DNA of 64,000 bases from Taxillus chinensis (Eukaryota; Streptophyta; Magnoliopsida; Santalales; Loranthaceae): positions 46,299,609-46,363,608 of the forward strand of contig CM042084.1 of assembly GCA_023512835.1 (NCBI GenBank), written 5' to 3'. The translations under genes and the position numbers were made by a program. The notes beneath the pieces are model-generated. The model was not told the origin of the DNA and ran no database searches. It saw only the letters and a list, made by a program, of their open reading frames with translations. Positions within the stretch are counted from its first letter, which is position 1; the number at the start of each line of letters is the position of its first letter. Shown piece by piece: positions 1 to 9,728 of the stretch.

Positions 1-2
1 AG

Positions 3-2308
3 CTACCACCCAAGCTTAAAGATCCGGGTAGTTTCACTCTGACCTGCACCATTGGCACCTCACGACTGGAGCAAGCCCTATGTGATTTAGGGGCGAGTAT
101 AAATCTGATGCCAATGTCCATCTATCGGCGACTGGGCTTGACTGCAATACAGCCCACTTCCATATCTCTACAATTTGCTGATCGCTCGATAAGGAAGCCG
201 GCGGGCATCATTGAAGACGTTTTAATCAAGGTGGATCGCTTTATCTTCCCAGTGGACTTCGTTGTATTGGAAATGGAGGAAGATAAAGGATTCCAACTAA
301 TTCTTGGAAGGCCATTCCTGAGTACCGGAAGGACCTTGATCGATGTAAACTCAGGGGAGTTGACACTGCGTGTGGATGATGACGCCGTGGTGTTCAACAT
401 GGAGCGTTCGATGCGCAAGGCGAATGATCATTCCAGCTGCTATTGGATTGATCAGATTGCTGAATTCATGGACAACTACTTTGAAGAGAGCTTGATCACT
501 GAAAGCTTGGAACACGAATTGCAGCAGGTGGATTTTGCTGAGGCGGAACCGGAAGAGACTTATAAAGTGCTGGAAGAACAAGCTGAGCAGCAGCCTTCCT
601 CAGCAACTGAATCCTCAACAATCACGGAGCCCTTGCTAGTTCTGAAGCAACTCCTAGAACATCTGAGGTACGAGTTTTTGGATACACAGGGGCGTTACCC
701 TATGATAGTAGTTGCGTCCTTAACAGTAGAAGAAACCAGTCAGCTACTAGAAGTCTTAAGGGAGCATAAGCAGGCCCTGGGGTGGTCTTTGGATGATATA
801 AAAGGTATAAGTCCAGCGGTCTGCATGCACAAGATACTGATGGCGGAGTCTTATACTCCTACGATAGAGCGCCAACGCAGGCTCAATCCTGCAATGAAGG
901 AAGTCGTTGGCAAGGAGATTCTGAAATGGAGGAAAGCTGGCATCATATATGCCATTTCAATTAGCTCCTGGGTTAGCCCAGTGCAAGTGGTTCCCAAGAA
1001 GGGCGGCATGACAGTGATACGCAATGAGAAGAACGAGCTCATTCCATCCCGCACAGTGACCGGGTGGCGCGTGTGCATCGACTATCGCAAGCTGAACAAA
1101 GCCACTCGTAAGGACCACTTTCAGTTACCTTTCATTGATCAAATGCTAGATCAGTTAGCTAGCTACCCATATTATTGTTTTCCGGACGGTTATTCTGGAT
1201 ACAACCAGATAGCGGTTGCCCCGGAGGATCAAAAGAAGACCACTTTCACGTGCCCTTTTGGCACGTATGCTTTCAGGCGTATGCCATTTGGTCTCTGCAA
1301 CGCACCTGCTACTTTCTAGAGGTGCATGATGGCAATATTTCAAGGGTTGGTGGAGGACATTATGGAAGTCTTTATGGATGACTTCTCGGTATTTGGTTCA
1401 TCTTTCTCCATCTGCCTCAGAAATCTGGAAACCGTGTTGATCCGATACAAGGAAAAGGACCTGGTCTTGAACTGGGAGAAGTGTCACTTCATGGTCAAGG
1501 AAGGAGTCGTCCTTGGGCATAGAGTGTCCGCAGCTGGGTTGGAAGTAGACAGAGCGAAGATCTCCACCATTGAGAATCTACCTCCTCCCACCAATGTGAA
1601 GGGCATCCGGAGCTTTCTGGGTCATGCAGGGTTTTATCAGCGGTTCATTAAAGATTTCTCCAAAATTGCTAAGCCCCTAAGCATGCTTTTAGAGAAGGAT
1701 GTTCCTTTCGTGTTTTCTGAAGACTGCCTTCAGGCATTTACAGTGCTGAAAGAGAAGCTTAGTTCAGCACCTGTGATAGTAGCTCCAGACTGGTCGCAAC
1801 CCTTTGAGCTGATGTGCGACGCCAGCGACTATGTAGTCGGAGCAGTTCTCGGACAGAAGCGAGACAAGGTGTTCCGGGCCATTTATTATGCCAGCCGGAC
1901 ACTTAATGATGCGCAGCTGAACTACACTACTACCGAGAAAGAATTATTAGTTGTTGTTTTCGCTTGCGACAAGTTCCATTCGTACTTGTTGGGCACCAAA
2001 GTGATTGTGTATACGGACCATGCAGCCCTCAAGTACTTGTTTAGCAAGAAAGATGCTAAACCAGACTGATCAGATGGGTTCTACTACTTCAGGAGTTCGA
2101 CTTGGAGATCAAGGATTTAAAAGGCACATCCAACACTGTAGCAGACCATCTGTCGAGGTTAGAGATAGGGGAAGGAAAGATTACTGAAGTTGAAACCTCT
2201 GATACCTTCCCTGACGAGCAGTTGTTTGCCGCAGAAACTCAAGTTCCATGGTATGCTGATATCGTGAATTTCCATGCATGTTCTTATATTCCGTTGGAGT
2301 TCACGTAT
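3..2308 (+). pseudogene. Athila-like pol fragment of element Z (protease, reverse transcriptase, RNase H)
   Basis: The frame is already open at the window's left edge, so the true start lies outside. In order I see a retropepsin active-site motif DLGAS (about 87-101), then ILGRPFL, a reverse transcriptase with [24 protein letters not shown] and the catalytic MDDF near 1375, and RNase H with the pattern CDASDYVVGAVLGQ and YTDHAALKYL. This motif set is typical of the Athila lineage of Ty3/gypsy elements. Two lesions are visible: an amber codon at 1317-1319 in the middle of a conserved RT block, with the same frame continuing on both sides, and a one-base loss near 2062-2066, after which the RNase H tail (ADHLSRLE) continues in another frame to 2308. 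The reading frame then ends because element H is inserted. Integrase must lie beyond H, outside the window. It is non-functional as it stands. Confidence 0.9.
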
Positions 2309-3235
2309 TGTTGGACCCCATTTTGTCCGGGGTGGACATACTAACCCCATTTGATATATATGCCTTTTTGCCCATGCCATATACCTTGTTGAACAGGTCC
2401 TTAGAGATTCCTTGCGATTTGCACAAGATGGATGCATTGACACTAACCGGGAAGCCCAAAATTGATAACCTCTGTTGCCCGCCCCTAAAATGCCCTGAGA
2501 TCAACACCAGGTGATAGAGGATGAAATTTGGAGACTAACGCACTTGACCGAGCTCAATTTTGATTTAAAATGAAGAAGTTATGGCCAAAATAACTTACGT
2601 TGGAAAAAAGTCAAACCTGCCAAAAGACGGTCGATGCCCCTGGTCAAACTGCCCGGAAAAGTGACTGTGTGAAATTCTCCAAAACATCTATTTAAGCAAA
2701 TATGAGTCTTCCTAAACAATCCCCAAAAGGTCGTCCATTTTCGCATTTTGGGTGAGGGTAGAAAGGTAATTAAAAAAAAACTTGACTCGTAGCCTCGAAG
2801 TGTCGGCAGGTCAAAGCCTCGAAGACTCGAAGCCTGTAAGCCTGCCGACACTCGACCTGCCGACACTTCGACCCACCAACCTTCGACCCTTGACCTTCGA
2901 ACCCTGTGAGTCTTTGACCCTTCGACCCTGCCGACCTTCGACCTGCCGACACTTCGACCCTGCCGACATTCTGACCCTTTGACCTCTGACCTTCGCTGTT
3001 TGGCCCCTCTCGCTGACTTTCTCGCTGGCTGCTCACGGGATGTGTTTTTATTTGCTGGCAATTGTCAAAGATGCTTTTCAACGCCTGTCAGATGCATGTG
3101 CTTACAAAAGAACGAAAAGGCAATCATAAGCTGCCCCGTTTTACGCACAGATTGTCCAACCACCAGACAAAGCATAGAATCTGGAAATTAATAATGCTAG
3201 GATTCATAATACACCCGACAAAGCATTAAAGGCAG
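2309..3235 (+). mobile_element. 5' LTR of TAT-like element H, left part (interrupted by F)
   Basis: The LTR begins TGTTGGACCCCATTTTG, the same start as the F LTR read on its own (minus) strand. The stretch 2519-2590 matches, in inverted orientation, the F LTR segment 5460-5530. The left 5-bp TSD candidate is gtatt at 2304-2308; the partner copy is outside the window. F is inserted at 3236 with TSD ggcag, and the H LTR resumes at 60739, giving a total of about 2.6 kb. A TATA-like ctatttaag lies near 2690. No gene lies here. Confidence 0.8.
2790..2990 (+). repeat. CGAC-rich irregular minisatellite in the H LTR
   Basis: Short units such as cctgccgacacttcgacc recur about ten times with variable spacing. 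They occupy the position that the larger CGAGGCTGC-type arrays occupy in the F LTRs. Any reading frame here is a by-product of the repeat. Confidence 0.7.
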
Positions 3236-5679
3236 TGTCATCACCCGGTGTCGTCCGGGCTCGTGACTGGCTTGAGATTACTCCTTTGGATGGAGATTTG
3301 GTCATTGAGCCATCATTGCCATAGCTCACACAAAACCAAAAAGAGAGATAAAAGAAACAGAGTCGCCACCAAACAAAGATGAAGGTGTGTTTGGCCACCT
3401 AGGAGGGTCTACGGTTCCAGAGAATAGGTTCGCGAGTCGGTTACGTGTGGGGAAGGAAGAAAAGCTCTTGCACCCCCACAACGCCCAAAATTGGTACCTA
3501 GTCTTTGTCTATGGGTGTTTGCCTATTTTAATTTCCCTTTCTTTTCTTTATTTCATTGTAAAAACTGTGGTGGTTTTATGTAGAAAAAGAATGTTATTCT
3601 TTTGTTTTATCGAGGAAAACAGAAAGAAAGCCCGTAGCATGAAGAGCACAGCATGGAGCTCGGATTCATTACCACAGTTGATGTTGGCCAGGTGGTGAAG
3701 ATATAAGCAATAGGACTTAATCTCACAGCCACAAAAACCTGAGCTTGTTTAAAAAGAATTTGGGGTTTTATCTTAAAAATGAAAAGGTAGGGTCTGATGT
3801 CTTGAAGAGCATACTGTGAAGCTCAGATTCACTATCGCACTCAATGTTGGCCAAGTGGCGAGGATATGAGCATAAAAGCTCAATCCCACGGCCACCGGGC
3901 CTTTGAAAACGTTTTGTGGATTTTGAATAAACGGTAGGGTTGGTATGGTTTATGATGAAAAAAGTAAGAGAAGAGGGGAATAAAACCTAGAAATCGAGGT
4001 TGATGTTCCTGCTAGCTTTACTCCTCTTTGAATGCTTGAGGAATGCAGGGACTAAACTCTAGTAAGGGTGGTGGAAAACGTCTTCTTCAGCTCCAGCCAA
4101 TAATGTCTGCAGAATTCTTGGCTCTTCTTTTTTTTTTAAACTCTATATATTCCCAGACGTTTTTTTTCTCCTCCAAAAACTGGATCCCCCTCAGGAATGG
4201 GTAATGTCTCCCTGTTATAGAGTTTCGAGAGGGAACAGCCGCCCACCTGGATACTTGGTGAATTAAATGTCATGACCTTTGGAGTTCCCATGCGTTGACA
4301 GCAAGTTTCAAGAATGACATAGGCATTTACGAGGTGAAAGCGGGTTCCCAAGCATTAAAAACGTGTTCTGAGCCTTTTAAATCAATTCCGAGAGACACAG
4401 CGTCCGCTTTACTGTGCACTTAAAAGGGAAGCAGAAACGGTGTCATTCTGGAGTTTGCAGATCGCAAGGTTGAAGGCTGGAGGCTGCCGCGCAGTCACAG
4501 GATCGAAGCTGGAGGCTCCTGGGTGGAGGTTGAAAGCTGCCTCGAAGGGTCGAGGGTCATAGCCGCATCGAAGGGTCGTAGCCGCGTCGAAGGTTCGTAG
4601 ACGCGTCGAAGGTTGGAGGCTGCGCTACGAGGCTACGAGTCTGCTGAGCTTCGAGGCTGTGTCTGCTGGGCTTCGAGGCTGCGTCTGCGAGGCTGACTGC
4701 GATGCTTCGAGGCAAGGCTGCGCTACGAGGCTACGAGTCTGCTGGGCTTCGAGGCTGCGTCTACTGGGCTTCGAGGCTGCGTCTGCGAGGCTGATTGCGA
4801 GGCTTCGAGGCTGCATCTGCGAGGCTGACTGCGAGGCTTCGAGGCAAGGCTGCGCTACGAGGCTACGAGTCTGCTGAGCTTCGAGGCTGCGTATGCTGGG
4901 CTTCGAGGCTGCGGGCTTTGAGGCAAGGTTGCACTACGAGGCTGACTGTGACTGCAAGTCTTCGACTGTGACTGCGAGTCTTCGACTGTGACTACGAGTC
5001 TTCGAGGCTGACTGCTGCAAGGCTGACTGCGAGGCTTCGAGGCTGCGTCTGCGAGGCTAACTACGAGGCTTCGAGGCAAGGCTGCGCTACGAGGCTACGA
5101 GTCTGCTGAGCTTCGAGGCTGCGTCTGCGAGGCTGATAACGAGGCTTCGAGGCAAGGCTGCGCTACGAGGCTTTGAGTCTGCTGAGCTTCGAGGCTACGT
5201 ATGCTGGGCTTCGAGGCTGCGGGCTTCGAGGCAAGGCTGCGTTACGAGGCTGACTGTGACTGCGAGTCTTCGAATGTGACTATGAGTCTTCGAGGCTGAC
5301 TGCTGCGAGTCTTCGACTGTGACTGCGAGTCTTTGAGGCAGCGGTTATAAATTCGCCTGAACTGTTTCTGGGGAATTTTCGCAATCACATTTCAGTTGGT
5401 TTTGATCGAGGGCGTTGACCATCTTTCCGCAAGCTTGACTTTCATGCCCAAAACTATTTTAGTCATAACTTCTTCGTTTCAAGTCGGATTTGGGCACGGT
5501 CAAGTGCGTTGGTTTCCAAATTTCATCCTCTATCCTTTAGTGTTGACCTTGGGGTATTTTGAGATTCCTCATAAATGACTCTTATTTTTGGGATTTCTTT
5601 GGCTGTGATTTGGCCCGGTCAAAATGGGGTCCAAGATTTCTTTGGCTGTGATCTGGCCCGGTCAAAATGAAGTCCAATA
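3236..5679 (-). repeat. 3' LTR of F
   Basis: This is a direct repeat of 58463-60733 from about 3532 onward. The segment 3236-3531 is present only here and includes the U5-side end. On the minus strand the LTR ends GGGTGATGACA, like the H LTR end (TGATGACA). The LTR start, TG in the other copy, is TA here (5678-5679). There is a local duplication of about 45 bp at 5593-5678. A TATA-like element, minus-strand TATATAG, lies near 4142-4150. Confidence 0.85.
4480..5335. repeat. CGAGGCT-type minisatellite in the F 3' LTR
   Basis: The array is built from short words such as cgaggctgcg, ggcttcgagg and ctacgagtctgct in higher-order blocks of roughly 50-90 bp. The 5' LTR has a matching but differently arranged array (59540-60440). 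It lies in the U3 part of the LTR. It produces several spurious reading frames on both strands. Confidence 0.85.
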
Positions 5680-5695
5680 GCTGCCCCTCTTTGCG
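5680..5695 (-). promoter_or_regulatory. Polypurine tract of F
   Basis: On the minus strand the 16 bases directly before the 3' LTR read CGCAAAGAGGGGCAGC. This is the expected position and composition for the plus-strand DNA primer during reverse transcription. Confidence 0.75.
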
Positions 5696-5796
5696 CATTG
5701 TTTGTGTACGAATGATGTGGAAAGATAAGACCGTACCCATTTTGACCAATTGATTCTCCTCTCAGGGATTGATATTTTGCGGTTTTGGTGTGGTTT

Positions 5797-6268
5797 GGCA
5801 TGCGGGTGAGCATAACTTTGGATAATTGGCATGCGGGTGAGCATAGCTTTGGATAATTGGCATGCGGGTGAGCATGGCTTTGGATAATTGGCATGCGGGT
5901 GAGCATGGCTTTGGATAATTGGCATGCGGGTGAGCATGGCTTTGGATAATTGGCATGATGGCTTTGGATAATTGGCATGCATGAGCATGGCTTTGGATAA
6001 TTGGCATGCGGGTGAGCATGACTTCGGATAATTGGCATGTGGGTGAGCATGGCTTTGGATAATTGGCATGCTAGTGAGGATGGCTTTGGATAATTGGCAT
6101 GCGGGTGAGCATGGCTTCGGATAATTGGCATGCGGGTGAGCATGGCTTCGGATAATTGGCATGCGGGTGAGCATGGCTTCGGATAATTGGCATGCGAGTG
6201 AGCATGGCTTTGGATAATTGGCATGCGGGTGAGCTTGGCTTCGGATAATTGGGATGCGGGTGAGCATG
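5797..6268. repeat. 31-bp tandem array in the F 3' non-coding region, part 1
   Basis: About fifteen units of a 31-bp repeat containing ggataattggcatgcgggtg. Two units near 5953-5990 are shortened. The array is cut at 6268 by element A, whose TSD gcatg is repeat sequence, and continues at 15288. The short spacer 5696-5796 separates it from the polypurine tract. Reading frames such as a minus-strand NYPKPCSPAC repeat are artefacts of the periodicity. Confidence 0.95.
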
Positions 6269-6357
6269 TGTAAGGACCCGTACCTTGAGTTAGTCAGTTT
6301 TGCCTCCTGAGTAGAGTTTTTCTAGATTTTGACCTAGTAAATGGACTCCAATGAATT

Positions 6358-6567
6358 CACGTGCAAAAGCAAAGATGCTTAGAATGGTGTCCTCTATCTA
6401 CCACAGAAGTTTCAGGCCAAATGGACATGTATGTGAGGTGCACGTGATATGGGTCCAATTCACGTGCAAGTGTAATTGTCTTTTAAATGATGCAAGGAGG
6501 CTAGGGGTGAAGTTTGAGAGCATTTGGAGTCCATATGGAGGTGCACGTGAATTGGGGAATTCACGTG
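6358..6567 (+). promoter_or_regulatory. Five G-box (CACGTG) sites in the A U3 region
   Basis: CACGTG occurs at 6358, 6441, 6461, 6544 and 6562. G-boxes are known plant bHLH and bZIP binding sites. Several are repeated at equivalent places in the other LTRs of this group. Confidence 0.6.
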
Positions 6568-6700
6568 CAAATTGGTGTGCAGGCTTATTTTTGCATGGTT
6601 CCCTTGGTTTTGACATTCTAATGAACTTTCTCCAAAGGACCATGTTCAAATTCTGAGTATTTTGGCCTATATGGGTGCGGAAAGGTGCTAACTTGTGTAA

Positions 6701-6811
6701 TCAAAACTACGTCGTTTTTATGCTGGGATTCACTTAATCAAAACTACGTCGTTTTGATGTTGTGTTATCTATATAAGGAGGAGAAGCCCCACTGTTTTAG
6801 GTTTAGGGTTT
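6701..6811 (+). promoter_or_regulatory. Core promoter of A: paired ACGT near-palindromes, TATA box, telobox-like motif
   Basis: TCAAAACTACGTCGTTTTGA occurs at 6738-6757 and, with a changed last part, from 6701, so the two starts are 37 bp apart. A TATA box (ctatataag) follows at 6769-6777, and taggtttagggttt, similar to plant teloboxes, lies at 6798-6811, near where transcription would begin. The 3' LTR has the same set from 13984. Confidence 0.65.
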
Positions 6812-6947
6812 GTTGCTCCACCAGCCATCGCAGAGAGAGGGAGAGAGGGAAGGAGAGCTGCTGGAGTTCTGCCGGAGCGTCTTGCGTGGGGAGGACGGCG
6901 TTCGGCTTGGGATCAGACTGTTGCCGTGTTGTTGCGTCTTACCTGAG

Positions 6948-7706
6948 GTAGGGATTCTGTTTTCTTATACCTGATCCGGGGTTAGGCCCTGTGGTGAAGT
7001 ACCCGTTGGATATTGTCCTTGTTATCATACTATTTATATGTAAATTCATATAGGTGTGATCTCCTATATGAATGTTGGCCTTCAATGGCGTTGTTTGGAT
7101 ATATGTATATATGCCTGCCAAGTGTTTGACATAATGCCTGTGAGGCTGTGCATGTTATGTGTTTGAAATAATGCCTGTGAGGCTATGCATATTATGTGTT
7201 TGAAATAATAGCTGTGTGGCTGGGTTTGTGAGCCTGTGAATATATGCATGCTAAGTGTTCGACGTTATTCCCGTGTGACTAAGCATATTAAGTGTTTGAT
7301 GTTATGCCTGTATGGCCTTATGTGCTGCGTGTTTGCTTGGAACCCGGTGGCTGTGGAAGCCCGGGACTGTTTTGTGGAACCCGGTGGCTGTGGAAGCCCG
7401 GGACGTTTTGTGGAACCCGGTGGCCGTGGAAGCCCGGGATCGTTTTTGTGGAACCCGGTGGCCGTGGAAGCCCGGGCTGTTCTTGAAACCCGGTGGCGTG
7501 GAAGCCCGGGAGTGTTTATGTACCAGCCCATGTATGATTGTGTTTGCTGTTATAGCCTGTAACTATATCTGGTGAAATAATTGTATCACGACACAGCACT
7601 TGTACACAAGTCATGTAGATAATAGGTGCATGGGATGGGTTGGGGAGACATGATCCCTACTGAGCTGTGGTTGCTCACCCCTCCTACCATGTTGTTTTCT
7701 TTACAG
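6948..7706 (+). other. Putative intron inside the A LTR
   Basis: A donor-like GAG|GTAGGG and a pyrimidine-rich acceptor tttctttacag|GAACC bracket 759 bp that include the minisatellite. The 3' LTR has the same pair (14233-14993). Equivalent sites are present in the LTRs of B, C, D, G and E. Splicing is inferred, not shown. Confidence 0.45.
7338..7510 (+). repeat. 37-bp minisatellite in the A 5' LTR
   Basis: About five units with ggaacccggtggc and ggaagcccgggac, period 37 bp. The 3' LTR array is at 14625-14800. Reading frames through it are artefacts. Confidence 0.9.
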
Positions 7707-8003
7707 GAACCTACAGGCGTTAGGTGGGACCCCAAGGTGGAAGACCGTATTTATTTTATTGTTTATGTTATTGTATTATGGGAACTGATGTAACCCCAAT
7801 GGGGATGGATTGAAAAGAAGACTTTGTATTAAAGACTGATTTGTTTTGTGGACTGCTTGATGGGCTTTATTTTTCTTGAATGTGTTGTGAATGTTTAAAA
7901 TGTTCAATTCTTGATTTGTATCCTAACCCCTTTGCCCTCCGTGTGGGTAAAAGGGGAGTCACGTACCGGTTTCCTCGGGTTGGAAATCCAGGGCGTGACA
8001 ATA

Positions 8004-8019
8004 TGGTATCAGAGCATGG
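8004..8019 (+). promoter_or_regulatory. Primer-binding site of A
   Basis: TGGTATCAGAGCATGG starts three bases after the LTR end. It matches the 3' end of plant initiator-Met tRNA apart from one missing C. The leader that follows (8020-8432) has no gene and is shared with B. Confidence 0.85.
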
Positions 8020-8432
8020 TCTAGTTGGCCTAGGGTAGTGGGCGGACTTGGTTATCTTGAGTCCTTTGGAGGAGCCTGGAGGGACATGCCTGATCAACAT
8101 GGTCCTCTTTGAGCCTCCAAGGTGTACTTAGGGTAGTCCAGTCTTGTGGTAGGATTTGCATGCATTGGCATTAGGGCACTAGTTGCATTTGTTGTCATGT
8201 GTGAAGGATGTGCATAACATGATTATGTGTGAACTGTGCAACTCTGAATATTCTTGGAATGCCTTGAGTATGACTACAATGTGGACTGTCTTGTGTGCAA
8301 TATTGATTGATGCAATGGTTAAAATGTGTGTAATGCCATGTACGGCTTGACTTGATAATGGGGTAGAGGTAGTCAACTTGTTAGTAGTCAAACGCGTTCT
8401 GACGTTTGTGCATCTTACTTCATGTAGTAAGA

Positions 8433-9638
8433 ATGCCACCGAGGAGAGTGACACGTGCGTCCGGGGCGGTGGGCGATGAGTCATCTGCCCATGAGGGTCC
8501 GGGTGCGGGACCATCCATTGGAGGGCATGCGTTGTTACCTGGCACGGCTACAAGAAGGCATCCGGCTGGAGGTACGAGAGCTACGGGAGGGACTCCGGCG
8601 GGACGTTCGGGAGGAGGTGCGCCGTGAGATGGCAAAGACGGCGGTGGTGCCACCACCACCACCACCAGTAGGAGAGTTGCCTCGTGAGCGTGAGAGTTCG
8701 CTGGGTGGTGTACCGACCCGTGCATAGGATGACGTGGTGACACGGTTCCGAAAGAAACAACCTCCGCGATTTAAGGGGGGAGAAGACCCTGTGGTAGCTG
8801 AGCAGTGGTTGAGGCAGATTGAGCATGTGTTCTCCTTTCTCCTGCCCAGGGAGGAGGATAAGGTGCGGCCGGCAATTTGGCGATTGGAGGGGGATGCTTT
8901 GGAGTGGTGGACGAGTGTTGCGGGGAGCCGTGCAGTGCAACTCATGTTTTGGGAGGAATTCTTGCAACTCTTCCATGATGAGTTCTTCCCGGAATCAGTG
9001 AGATGGCAGAAGAGGGAGGAATTTGGCAGCCTGAAGCAAGGATCAAAGACGGTGCCCGAGTATGAGCGGGAGTTCCAGAGCCTGAGTAGGTTTGCCCCCG
9101 AGACAGTGGCAAAGGAGGACCTAAAGGCCCACAAGTTCACTTTGGGTCTTAGGCCAGCCCTTAGGGAGAGGGTGGCGATTCTACGCTTGAGGACCTATGC
9201 TGAGGCTGTGGAGACAGCCCGTATAGCTGAGAGAGAGCTGGATGGTGGGAGGCAGGCCCATCAGGGTCGCCGATTGCGAGTGGGCCTGATCGAGATGCAG
9301 GGTCCAAGAGGCTCAAGACGGAGGAGAGGGATAGCGGTTCCTTCCGCAGCAGGGGACAGACATTGGTGAACCCAGGGAGGTCTAGCTTTGGCGGTGGCGA
9401 CAGGGCGGTCCAGCGGGGGGTCTCCCCGGCGGTTGTTACTTGCTGTGGGGAGCAAGGCCATTTGAGAAAGGAGTGTCCAAAGAGGGACTGGAAATGCCAT
9501 AGATGTGGACGAGAGGGCCATCTGAGCCGGGTTTGCCGGAGTGGCAACAGGGGAGTTGGAGGCATGACATCCAGCACAAGGAGTGATGCCGGTTTTCGTG
9601 CACCAGCCAGAGAGACCAACTCGTCGGTGGCCGGCTAG
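8433..9638 (+). pseudogene. gag: gag of element A (capsid and zinc knuckles)
   Basis: Start ATG at 8433 begins MPPRRVTRAS, the same as in B (50803). After an early frameshift, an arginine/glutamate-rich helical segment (LRRDVREEVRREM) and a proline run follow. An amber codon at 8725-8727 stands where B has GAG. From 8734 the retrotransposon gag (capsid) domain runs: PPRFKGG, then a WW-type core ALEWW and EEFLQLFHDEFFP, and GLRPALRERV. A further frameshift near 9260-9300 leads into two zinc knuckles, GEQGHLRKEC and CHRCGREGHLSRVC. Gag would form the virus-like particle and bind RNA. As written it cannot give one protein. Confidence 0.85.
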
Positions 9639-9728
9639 TCGGGCAGATCGAATCGGACCCGACCTCGGGGGGAGGCCGGAGCGGCAGCAGACCGGCCGGA
9701 GGCGGCCTTGGCGGGAAGCGCCCGGTGA

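Larger units (their letters stand above)
6269..8000 (+). repeat. 5' LTR of A
   Basis: Starts TGTAAGGACCCGTACC, ends GGGCGTGACA. In order it contains G-boxes, a pair of ACGT near-palindromes, a TATA box, a telobox-like motif, a putative intron carrying a 37-bp minisatellite, and a T/A-rich tail near 7740-7860. LTRs G and C belong to the same family in inverted orientation. Confidence 0.95.

Noticed and set aside
4625..5079. Ser/Ala/Arg-rich frames on both strands, also at 59882-60377
   Set aside because: By-products of the CGAGGCT minisatellite.
2519..5530. Inverted similarity between 2519-2590 and 5460-5530, suggesting a DNA transposon with terminal inverted repeats
   Set aside because: Explained by H and F being related LTR elements in opposite orientation.
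5619..6267. Long minus-strand frames with repeated NYPKPCSPAC-type text
   Set aside because: They follow the 31-bp tandem repeat, which stays open in several frames. No domain and no start context.
5797..6268. Possible CRISPR array
   Set aside because: Units are contiguous 31-bp repeats without unique spacers, in a plant genome.
6798..6811. Telomere-like TTTAGGG
   Set aside because: Only a single telobox-like motif within the promoter, not a telomeric array.
7236..7575. Overlapping frames rich in Gly, Trp, Pro (EPGGCGSPG type), also at 14521, 27526 and 34277
   Set aside because: Products of the 37-bp minisatellite in the LTRs.
8004..8019. Possible tRNA gene fragment
   Set aside because: Position directly after the LTR shows it is a primer-binding site.
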